Assembly (NCBI GenBank): GCA_964526635.1
Contig: CAZGLR010000031.1
Span: forward strand, 1 to 30,147
Reading direction: 5' to 3'
DNA: 30,147 nucleotides
Source of the DNA: CAZGLR01 sp964526635
GTDB lineage: Bacteria; Zixibacteria; MSB-5A5; GN15; JAAZOE01
Shown: positions 8,196 to 15,517 of the stretch, one piece after another
Position numbering within the stretch: the stretch's first letter is position 1
How the letters are laid out: each line of letters opens with the position of its first letter
The notes under the pieces: model-generated
Databases searched by the model: none
Told to the model about the DNA's origin: nothing
Seen by the model: the letters and a program-made list of their open reading frames with translations, nothing else
Program-made: the position numbers and the translations under genes

Positions 8196-8235
8196 TTCGA
8201 CCGGTCGGTGTCTACCATCGACCGGTCGAAATTTT
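8196..8235 (+). terminator. Terminator or attenuator after tssD
   Basis: TTCGACCGGTCG (8196-8207) pairs perfectly with CGACCGGTCGAA (8219-8230). Three further pairs including one G-U extend the stem to 15 bases with a 5-base loop, TCTAC. The tail is ATTTT (8231-8235), a short T tract, so termination is probably partial, which would let vgrG be transcribed at a lower level. Each arm contains the self-complementary decamer CGACCGGTCG. Confidence 0.7.
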
Positions 8236-8255
8236 AGTTAATCCTGGGGTGGAGT

Positions 8256-10022
8256 ATGGCCGAAAGTAGAGGATTCAACTCGTCCGGCGCCCACGGCGCT
8301 CCCGAGAATTCGATGATGGTTCAATCGGGTGTCGACGTGGAAGTGATGATCGACAGGCAAAGCCTGAAATACGATATCAGCACAGTCGATCTCAAACAGT
8401 ATGCGGATGACCACCATGTCCTGATCGTGCGCTTGCGCGAACTGGGGACTATCTCTGATACGGTTGAAATCAAGACGGCAATCGATTACACGAGGTTTCT
8501 GGGCAAAAGTATCACGCTGAATCTAACGCCGTCTACAGATGTGATCGATGCCTCACTCAAACTTGAATTTATCGGGATTGTTACCAGTGTCTATCTGGAA
8601 AACAGTATCGACAGTGTCAATGCTGCGGTAATTGTCGCGCACAGCCCGACCATTACGCTCGATGGCGCCCGCAAGAATGTGTATTATGTCGATAAATCAG
8701 CCGAAGACATTATCGGCTCGATCATCCGGGCCTATCCTGTCAGTTGCGGGAGTATCGATAGAACCGCTATCGTGTACAGCTTCACCGTGCAATATCGGGA
8801 AACTGATTATGAGGCCATTAAGCGATACGGCAGCGACAACGGCCTTTTCACGGTGTACGACGGTAAGGAATTTCGAGCGATCAAGGCGGCAGCGGTAGAC
8901 GAAACCGCACTCACCTGGCGTGAAACGCTTGGCTCATTTTCGATCGGACTCGGCACTGCGCCATATCAATTCAACGCCAGGGTGTATAACTACGATCAAA
9001 AAAAATATCTGGATCAGGATACGTCCTCGATCTCGTCATCGCGGGCGCTCTCGACTTTGTCCCGTGTTTCCCCTGCGGCTTCCAGTAACATTTATAAAGA
9101 TTCCGGATTCGCCGGTTCCGGAATGGTTGCTCCCGATAAACAATCGCTTGACAAGATCCTGGGGAATATGCGCAACCAGGCGATGGGCAGTATGATTACT
9201 TGTACCGGGCAGTCCAATGTCCCGACCGTAACTACCGGTCATTCAATCGGAGTTACCGGTATGGGGGATAAGTTTGATGGCAGCTATTTTGTTACCCGGG
9301 TGCATCATGTTGTCGATGAATCCGGATTGTACGGCAATACGTTTACCTGTGTCCCGGTGGATATTGCCTACCCGAAACCGTATTCAGCCCGCCCGGTGGT
9401 AACCAATCTGCAATCAGCGGTCGTGACCGATAATCAGGATCCGGACAAACTGGGCCGTGTGACAGTCAAATTCCCCTGGCTTGACGGGGATACTCCCTGG
9501 CTGCGCGTTGTCTCACCGGGTGCGGGCAAAGACCGCGGGACGTTCTGGTTGCCGGAAGTCGATGATGAAGTCTTGTGCGCCTATGAACACGGCTGTGTGG
9601 ATCGACCGATTGTTCTGGGCAGTCTCTATAATAAAAAAGACGCTCCCGCTTCCGATACGGCCAACAACAAAAACGATATCAAGATAATCTCGACCAAAAG
9701 CGGTAACAAGCTGGTGTTCGATGATTCCTATGGCAAACAAAAAATCGGAATCACGGTCGGCGACAGCACCATAGAAATTGCCGCCGGCAATACGCCCACC
9801 ATCAATTTGACATCCGGCGGAGATTTTGGTATCGAATGCAAGGGAACACTGAAGATTACGGCCGATTCGATCGATATCAAGAGCAATGCCGACTTCAAAG
9901 CGAAGGCCGGAGCCAATGCCAAAATCGAAGCCTCGGCCAATGGCGACGTCAAGGCCGGGGGGATGCTGAAACTCCAGGGAATGACTACCGACGTCAAAGG
10001 GACGCCGATTAAACTGAATTAA
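8256..10022 (+). CDS. vgrG: T6SS spike protein VgrG (TssI)
   Basis: 588 residues. VgrG trimers cap the tube and carry effectors. Residues 20-370 are the gp27-like base, including YRETDYEAIKRYGSDNGLF, the VgrG pattern 'YrEtdfdfi.RL.e..Gi'. About 380-470 is the gp5-type OB-fold with DNQDPDKLGRVTVKFPWL, RVVSPGAGKDRGTFWLPEVD and VDRPIVLGSLYN, very typical of the family. After that comes a repetitive beta-helix needle (about 495-588: KSGNKLVF..., then short strands rich in G, K, A and D) ending in GTPIKLN. No extra C-terminal enzyme domain is present, so it is a structural spike rather than an evolved VgrG. No PAAR gene is seen inside the window; one may lie just beyond the left edge, upstream of the DcrB-like gene. 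Confidence 0.95.
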   Translation: MAESRGFNSSGAHGAPENSMMVQSGVDVEVMIDRQSLKYDISTVDLKQYADDHHVLIVRLRELGTISDTVEIKTAIDYTRFLGKSITLNLTPSTDVIDASLKLEFIGIVTSVYLENSIDSVNAAVIVAHSPTITLDGARKNVYYVDKSAEDIIGSIIRAYPVSCGSIDRTAIVYSFTVQYRETDYEAIKRYGSDNGLFTVYDGKEFRAIKAAAVDETALTWRETLGSFSIGLGTAPYQFNARVYNYDQKKYLDQDTSSISSSRALSTLSRVSPAASSNIYKDSGFAGSGMVAPDKQSLDKILGNMRNQAMGSMITCTGQSNVPTVTTGHSIGVTGMGDKFDGSYFVTRVHHVVDESGLYGNTFTCVPVDIAYPKPYSARPVVTNLQSAVVTDNQDPDKLGRVTVKFPWLDGDTPWLRVVSPGAGKDRGTFWLPEVDDEVLCAYEHGCVDRPIVLGSLYNKKDAPASDTANNKNDIKIISTKSGNKLVFDDSYGKQKIGITVGDSTIEIAAGNTPTINLTSGGDFGIECKGTLKITADSIDIKSNADFKAKAGANAKIEASANGDVKAGGMLKLQGMTTDVKGTPIKLN

Positions 10023-10031
10023 CCGGGTATT

Positions 10032-10406
10032 ATGGACTATCTTGCCTTACCAGTTGTGCTGCGCAATGGCTATCTTGACCGTTGTTCACTCGAAGAATCT
10101 ATCACCTACTCCATCGGACTGCTGCTCAGCAGCCGGCCCGGCATTATGCCGTTTGAGCCCGAATACGGTTGTTCAGTGTGGGAGAAAGAATTTTCAGATC
10201 TCTTCAGTGTGAACAAGGCCGATATCCGGGCGTCGCTGCGCAATGCGATCGGGAAGTTCGAAAAACGGCTCTATAATGTTTCCGTCTCTTTCGATCCCCT
10301 GACCGGCACCGGACAGCATCCGCTGGGTCTGGTTGTCCGGGTTTCGGGTGAATACCGTGAGGATGATGAAGAGAAACATTACGACGCTCAATTTAATCTG
10401 GGGTAA
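10032..10406 (+). CDS. tssE: T6SS baseplate protein TssE (gp25-like)
   Basis: 124 residues, a normal size for gp25-like baseplate wedge proteins, which join the baseplate to the first sheath ring. The gp25 core is seen as SLEESITYSIGLLLSSRPGIMPFEPEYG (about 19-46), matching the family pattern in which a helix leads into 'l..t..Ger...peyG'. The rest predicts a helix (IRASLRNAIGKFEKRLYNVSV) and C-terminal strands. It lies 9 bases after vgrG and 2 bases before tssF, in the tssE-F-G order typical of T6SS baseplate genes. The RPG...PEYGC form is seen in divergent TssE proteins. Confidence 0.88.
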   Translation: MDYLALPVVLRNGYLDRCSLEESITYSIGLLLSSRPGIMPFEPEYGCSVWEKEFSDLFSVNKADIRASLRNAIGKFEKRLYNVSVSFDPLTGTGQHPLGLVVRVSGEYREDDEEKHYDAQFNLG

Positions 10407-10408
10407 GT

Positions 10409-12094
10409 GTGATCAAGAAACCGGACACCAATCGACTCCTGCACTCTCGAAGCGCTGAAGATATTTTCGCCGATATGCATCGGCAGTTGCGGGCCTGGAA
10501 CCGCGACATTCCCCAGTCAGCCGACCGCATGGACCCGATCATGCGCGTTCTTATGCAGCTCTATTCGCATCAACTGGCCGGCATCGATAAGCGTATCGAC
10601 ATGGTCAGGGATACGGCCATTCACACCCTCATCACGTCGTTGTTGCCGGAGAGTCTGCGCTGGCCGGTCCCGGCATATACCGTCATACGGTGTCATCCAA
10701 TTGATCCGGTCGTCGACGTGGATACACATTTCCAGATATATTTCAAGGAAGCCCGTGAGGGCGGACAGACTTTATTCTTTTCGCCATTGACCAACAGTTC
10801 ACTGGTGTCAGCGCGGATTGTTCATATCTATCTTCGAAGCGGTAATCAGATTGTTGAGTTGACAGCACCCGATGCAGAAAACAAAAAACCTCCGCAGTTT
10901 CCGCCGTCGTTCGATATGGCGGCCGGAAGCGAATTGTACCTGGCTGTCGAACACGATGGTTCCGCTGAGGATTTTCGCGGAGCGGCGCTGTTTGCAGGCG
11001 GGACCAGTCTCGACTTGTGCCGTCAATTGCACTGGGCCCGCTGGTCGCCGGGAACCGCTGCCGGCGGATTTGCCGCCGGTGTCGAATTCGTACCGGGGGT
11101 TCATGCCGCCGAAAGCAGAGGTTTTCTCTCCGGTGTCAAGGATAGACAATGGGGCAGTCTCCGCACTTCCAATCACCTGTTTGATCATCTGGAAGAGCGG
11201 TTTAACTTGCTACCGGAATCGTTTATCGCCAGCTGGCAGCCATCGGTTCCCAGTCAGGAACTGTTGAATCTGCTTGGCGCCGCCGGCGCCTTTTTGCCGT
11301 CGCGCACCGATCAGTATTACTGGATGAAGATCGACCTGCCACGCGGCGGTAATCGTGAGGCCTTCCTCAAACCGCTTGAATTGTATTTTAACTGTCTGGT
11401 TGTTGTCAACAGACATGAATTGACACTGTTCAAACATACCGGCGGGAATCGCCTGGTGGAAATCGAGATTCCCGAGAATCTGAATACAGTGCTGGAGATC
11501 GTCTCCGTTACCGATAATTCCGGTCGCGAATACACCCCCCGGCATGAGATCAGCGATCTGCCGGCCGCGCAGCGGTATTCGCTCGAGGAACGCGATGATC
11601 ATCTGGTGCTCTGGTTTGATTTCAGCGATCGCATGGAACAGCCTCCCGACTCGCTTACTCTCCGCTATGCGGTTACGGCCGGTACCGCGGCCAACGGCAT
11701 CGAACCGGGCGAGATTACCGAGGTGTACGAGAATCATCCCGGCATCGATGAGATCGTAAACGTGCTCTCCACCGCCGGCGCGATCCCGGCCAAAAATGAT
11801 GAGCAGATTATGACCGAGGCCTCCCTGCGATTGCGAAACCGCGACCGTGCGCTCAGTTTCNNNNNNNNNNGGATAAAAACCTTTGACCGCCGCATACAGG
11901 AGGTTGCCTGTGAAAACGGTGTGGATCGCTTTGAGGGGGGAGTACGGCGCTGTATTGTTATCACGGCGAAGATCAACGATCGGGAGTTTTACTCCCGGGA
12001 TGAAATCGAATTGTTGCGGCAACGGTTGATAGACTTTTTGAAATCGCGCTCACCGGTTAATACACAGTTCGCGGTTGAAATGGTGCGGCAATAA
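10409..12094 (+). CDS. tssF: T6SS baseplate protein TssF (sequence interrupted by an N run)
   Basis: About 561 residues. TssF forms the baseplate wedge with TssE, TssG and TssK. It starts at GTG 10409, two bases after the tssE stop. Supporting features: the N-terminal helix pair with DRMDPIMRVLMQLYSHQLAGIDKRI, then LITSLLPESLRWPVPAYTVIRC, equivalent to the family's '..ll.ll.P....p.Pa.sv'; the late segment LRLRNRDRALSF, where TssF proteins have 'lr.RdRAvt..Dye'; and a final KSRSPVNTQFAVEM. The run of 10 Ns at 11861-11870 falls exactly in that conserved part, so a few residues are unknown. The stop overlaps the tssG start (TAATG). Confidence 0.88.
   Translation: MIKKPDTNRLLHSRSAEDIFADMHRQLRAWNRDIPQSADRMDPIMRVLMQLYSHQLAGIDKRIDMVRDTAIHTLITSLLPESLRWPVPAYTVIRCHPIDPVVDVDTHFQIYFKEAREGGQTLFFSPLTNSSLVSARIVHIYLRSGNQIVELTAPDAENKKPPQFPPSFDMAAGSELYLAVEHDGSAEDFRGAALFAGGTSLDLCRQLHWARWSPGTAAGGFAAGVEFVPGVHAAESRGFLSGVKDRQWGSLRTSNHLFDHLEERFNLLPESFIASWQPSVPSQELLNLLGAAGAFLPSRTDQYYWMKIDLPRGGNREAFLKPLELYFNCLVVVNRHELTLFKHTGGNRLVEIEIPENLNTVLEIVSVTDNSGREYTPRHEISDLPAAQRYSLEERDDHLVLWFDFSDRMEQPPDSLTLRYAVTAGTAANGIEPGEITEVYENHPGIDEIVNVLSTAGAIPAKNDEQIMTEASLRLRNRDRALSFXXXXIKTFDRRIQEVACENGVDRFEGGVRRCIVITAKINDREFYSRDEIELLRQRLIDFLKSRSPVNTQFAVEMVRQ
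11861..11870. other. Assembly gap (10 Ns) inside tssF
   Basis: Ten consecutive Ns. The frame happens to continue across them as written, but a fixed run of 10 is a common placeholder, so the true gap length is unknown. Comparing RDRALS...IKTFDRRI with the usual TssF spacing suggests the real gap may be a few codons longer; this is an estimate from memory of the family pattern. Confidence 0.95.
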
Positions 12095-13005
12095 TGAGCA
12101 ACGAATACCCTGTCATGCCTGATTTGTGTAACCGCCGGGCCCGGATGCATTTTTCAACCGCACTCAATCTGCTGTTCAAACTTGGCGTCAATCCCCGGCA
12201 GCTTGAAATACTGGCGGTCGGCACAACCGAAAATTACAAGGGGGATATCCACAAGCAGCGGCCGAAGCCGGGCGAAGCGATAACGTCGGAAACGACAGTG
12301 CAATTGATTATCGGGTATCCCAGTGGCTTCGACATGCTGCCGTTTCAGTTCTTCTACGGTATCATTTCTATCCACGCCTCCCGTACCAGTGGCTGGGAAG
12401 AGACGTCGCGGCGACTCATGGCGCCATTCGACGCCGCGGTGATTTATCACGATGCCCTGACCCGTTTTCACATCCTGCGTTTTAATTTTGCGCTGCTGGA
12501 CACTGACCAGATAACGCAATTTTTGAATCTCTTCGATTTCGATCTGAACCCCGAAACCGAGACCGCCGAAGCGCTGCTCTGGACCGGGCTTCTGCCGGGT
12601 TTTCATCAATGGTCGGGGAACGCCGAATGGTGCGAAAAAATCATATCGATGCTGCTGGGTCAGCCGATAAAGATTATTGAAAATGCTTGTAATCGGTATG
12701 CGATACCGGAACGTATTCAATTTCGGCTGGGCCAAAGAGATGACCGCCTTGGCCGTGAGACTGTTCTTGGCAGCGCTTTTGCCGAATGTGATTCGGCGTA
12801 TAAAATTATTGTCAGCGATGTGGCCACGGATATGCTGCATCAATTTTTACCCGGCGGCAAAAAGCGTCGTAAATTACAATGGCTTCTGGCTATGACGATG
12901 CCGGGTAATCTGGAGAGTATTATTGAAATCGAATGCCGCTGGGATACGGCATCGCATATCGGGCAGGATACGTTCTTATCATATAGCGCCCGACTGGAAG
13001 GATAG
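12094..13005 (+). CDS. tssG: T6SS baseplate protein TssG
   Basis: 303 residues, within the family range of 300-350. TssG pairs with TssF in the baseplate wedge. Visible family features are FSTALNLLFKLGVNPRQLEIL near the N-terminus (the 'f.f.Ql.rLL' helix position), FDMLPFQFFYG (about 72-82), and a C-terminal half with RIQFRLGQRDDRLGRETVLGSAF, which corresponds to the TssG motif 'LG....LG..a.lG.r' and is the most telling part. ATG 12094 overlaps the tssF TAA by one base, implying translational coupling. The stop (TAG 13003-13005) is followed by 98 bases before tssK. Confidence 0.87.
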   Translation: MSNEYPVMPDLCNRRARMHFSTALNLLFKLGVNPRQLEILAVGTTENYKGDIHKQRPKPGEAITSETTVQLIIGYPSGFDMLPFQFFYGIISIHASRTSGWEETSRRLMAPFDAAVIYHDALTRFHILRFNFALLDTDQITQFLNLFDFDLNPETETAEALLWTGLLPGFHQWSGNAEWCEKIISMLLGQPIKIIENACNRYAIPERIQFRLGQRDDRLGRETVLGSAFAECDSAYKIIVSDVATDMLHQFLPGGKKRRKLQWLLAMTMPGNLESIIEIECRWDTASHIGQDTFLSYSARLEG

Positions 13006-13103
13006 AATGGCGGAAAAGCGGGAGGGAAAATCAAACCGCGCAGAAGGCTTGACAAGCTCCTCCACGGCGACTAACTTGAGACTTCTCACGTTTGGACAAG
13101 GTT

Positions 13104-14546
13104 ATGAGCGACTTTAACTTATATTCGGTGAACTGGCAGGACGGCATGCTCCTGTCGCAACGGCATCTCAGTGAACAGGAAACCTATTTCAAGGAACTGG
13201 TGCGCTGGTATGCACTCGATATCGGCGACCGCTATGGTCTGGTCAGGAAATCGTTTTCCGGCAACCCGGCTTTGAATCTTAACATGGGCATGTCGGGCAA
13301 TCGCCTCAAAGTCGAAGTGATTCGCTGCCAGGCAATTACGCCCGGCGGACAGCTTGTTCATCTCGATGGTGCGGCCCGGGAAATAATCCGCGCCGAAACT
13401 GAAGTGAAAGAACCTGTCATCCCGGTATATATCAGTGTCGATCCCCAGCGGTCGCATGAAATCGGATCGCCGGATGCCTCTGAGAATCTGCCACGATTGC
13501 CGTATACTATACCATCGTATGAGGTCCATCTCGGTGAAAAACCGAATCTGCCCGAAGCCAATTTTATTCAGGTGGCACTTTTGGCGATCGAGGGAAATCA
13601 GGTCGGTTTTGCCAGGGGATATTTTCCGCCATGTGTGACGATTTTTGCCGATGAGCGTCTGGCCGGGGCCGCGACCGATTTACGCAATCGCCTGGAAAAT
13701 CTGTTGTCTTTGTCGACGCGGGCCTATGCCGCTATGGGGTCGACTCTCTCGGGTGAGGGCACATCCCTGCAGGTGGCGTTTCGGGAGACGATTCATGAAT
13801 TCGTGTCGCATCTGGCCGAGACGATCGACAGTTTCATAACCGGCCCCAATGCTGATCATCCGTTGCAGATGGTGACGTTTTTCAAGCGCTTTTACCGCGT
13901 GATTTCGACCCAGTTGAACCTGCATCCGGGTTTGAAAGACTATCTCAATGAGCGCTTTTTCACACGGGAATCCAGCCAGGATGTGGGGCAGTTTCTTTCG
14001 AAGGTCGATGGCTTCATCATGGCTGACTATACGCATACCGATATTGGTGGACATGTGAAGGCGATCGATGAGATTCTGGGTGTCTTACGCGCTCTGTTCG
14101 GATTTTTGGCCCAGACCAAGAAAGAAGAGCTTGGCGAACAGGCGGTGGCTACCGAGACGCTCACGTATTCCGGGAAAACGTATCGCAATGTTGCCTATAG
14201 CGGGTGCCGTATGGAACAAACAGGCGAATTGTGTTATCTTATCGCCGACCTGGCGCAGCCGACGGCGGTCAAGGATATGGTTGCGTTAATGACAAAGAAT
14301 TTGTACGCTGATCTTGAGTGGCGCAGTATGCAGGTCCGACTCGGATTCAACGAAGCCCGTGGTCTGGGTGAAACCGACCCGATCGATGTCGACCCAACAG
14401 CCTTCAGCAACAAAGTTGCCCTGCATCCGCGTGATATGCTGGAATCGGCTAATGTCCGAAATATTACCTTGATTTTCCGGGGAATTCCCGATCCCCGGAA
14501 ACTGGGATCGCTGGGCCAGATGGACTTTATTGTGTACGCGGTGTAA
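13104..14546 (+). CDS. tssK: T6SS baseplate-to-membrane connector TssK
   Basis: 480 residues, near the family norm of about 445. TssK trimers link the baseplate to the membrane complex through their C-terminal domain. ATG 13104 is preferred to an in-frame TTG at 13092. The N-terminus NLYSVNWQDGMLLSQRHLSEQETYFKEL (4-31) is the hallmark 'v.W.eGm.L.pQHFq.qd.y.e.l' of TssK. The middle is helical (RLENLLSLSTRAYAAM), and the C-terminus reads RGIPDPRKLGSLGQMDFIVYAV, close to the usual final strand. The gap before it holds a possible 36-codon frame (13007-13117) overlapping the start, which I do not accept as a gene. Next comes the unrecognised tail-anchored protein at 14567. Confidence 0.9.
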   Translation: MSDFNLYSVNWQDGMLLSQRHLSEQETYFKELVRWYALDIGDRYGLVRKSFSGNPALNLNMGMSGNRLKVEVIRCQAITPGGQLVHLDGAAREIIRAETEVKEPVIPVYISVDPQRSHEIGSPDASENLPRLPYTIPSYEVHLGEKPNLPEANFIQVALLAIEGNQVGFARGYFPPCVTIFADERLAGAATDLRNRLENLLSLSTRAYAAMGSTLSGEGTSLQVAFRETIHEFVSHLAETIDSFITGPNADHPLQMVTFFKRFYRVISTQLNLHPGLKDYLNERFFTRESSQDVGQFLSKVDGFIMADYTHTDIGGHVKAIDEILGVLRALFGFLAQTKKEELGEQAVATETLTYSGKTYRNVAYSGCRMEQTGELCYLIADLAQPTAVKDMVALMTKNLYADLEWRSMQVRLGFNEARGLGETDPIDVDPTAFSNKVALHPRDMLESANVRNITLIFRGIPDPRKLGSLGQMDFIVYAV

Positions 14547-14566
14547 AAGGCAAAGAGAAAGACGAC

Positions 14567-15487
14567 ATGGATACCAAGAGTTACATTGACGATCTGTTTC
14601 GCTACCTGGAAACATTTGAAAATCGTTATACCGATTTCGATACCGAGGCGTTTCTTCAGACTTACAACGGCATCTATACTGTTTTCCAGCCGCTTCGTCA
14701 GCAGCGCGAAGAAGCGCTTGCAATCGATCGCTATCTGCTCGAAAAGATCAAAGAAATGCCACTGACCTCATCGGATCTGCGCCAGGTAACGATTCAGGTG
14801 CTGGTGACGTTCTTCGAATCAGAGGCCGATATTGATGGTCAGTCCAACAAGGCGTATCTCTACGTTCGCGATTTGCGGGCAGTCAAGCGCGATGTCGCTT
14901 TCTTTGAAAACCACCTGGTGCCGCTGTTGTTTCGTGATGGTGCCCTGAATAACAATTTCGAATTGAATAAATTCTTCCTCAAGGAAATCGCACGGTATGT
15001 GGGCAAATTCGGCGGCGGCCTTAAGACCGATGTGTCGCCGGAAGCATTTGGCGGCAAAGACGATCCTTTGAAGTTTCTCGAATTGATGCGACGCCGTCAG
15101 GTCATGGGAACCGAATTGATTACCGACCGCGGCAGTCTCGAATTCCACCTCATGCAGATCGATGCCTTCAGTAAGCTGGCTTCCAAAAACCGCTTGTTCG
15201 ACCAGTACCTGACCGACTGGCAGTATTTGAAAAAGACGACATTCTGGTCGCGGGTAAAGGAATGGTTCGGGAATGTGTGGAGCGGTTTCAGAGCCACGTT
15301 CAAGAGCACGCGTTATTTCCGTCTGGTTATGACCCAGCGGCCATCGGGCTACATTTTTTATGGCGCGGTGATCATTCTCTTCATTTTTCTGGCCGTTTAT
15401 GTTCCACTTAAATGGAGCGATTACGGCAATCAGAAATTAGAGATATTTCAGCAAAAAGCCGGTTCAACATCGGCCAGCGGCCGCTAA
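14567..15487 (+). CDS. Tail-anchored membrane protein in the TssL position, unrecognised family
   Basis: 306 residues. Residues 1-255 are hydrophilic and mainly helical, with no signal peptide. A single membrane span lies near the C-terminus (about 262-284: YIFYGAVIILFIFLAVYVPL), leaving a tail of about 22 residues. This N-in, C-terminal-anchor layout and the place between tssK and a TssM-like GTPase are those of TssL (DotU), but I cannot find the DotU signatures such as the 'ArYaLCalDE' helix or the 'GFeGrYr' end. It has instead segments such as KAYLYVRDLRAVKRDVAFFENHLVPLLF (about 91-118) and KFGGGLKTDVSPEAFGG. It is either an extremely divergent TssL or an unrelated substitute; structure prediction would decide. 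The gene starts 20 bases after tssK, likely in the same transcript. Confidence 0.7.
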   Translation: MDTKSYIDDLFRYLETFENRYTDFDTEAFLQTYNGIYTVFQPLRQQREEALAIDRYLLEKIKEMPLTSSDLRQVTIQVLVTFFESEADIDGQSNKAYLYVRDLRAVKRDVAFFENHLVPLLFRDGALNNNFELNKFFLKEIARYVGKFGGGLKTDVSPEAFGGKDDPLKFLELMRRRQVMGTELITDRGSLEFHLMQIDAFSKLASKNRLFDQYLTDWQYLKKTTFWSRVKEWFGNVWSGFRATFKSTRYFRLVMTQRPSGYIFYGAVIILFIFLAVYVPLKWSDYGNQKLEIFQQKAGSTSASGR

Positions 15488-15517
15488 CGGCTGCTGTAGA
15501 CAAGGTATGGGACATCA

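Noticed and set aside
13007..13117. 36-codon frame starting ATG 13007 between tssG and tssK
   Set aside because: It overlaps the tssK start, has no recognisable motif and a low-complexity composition (Ser/Thr/Gly). It is more likely leader sequence than a gene, although its ATG follows the tssG stop closely.
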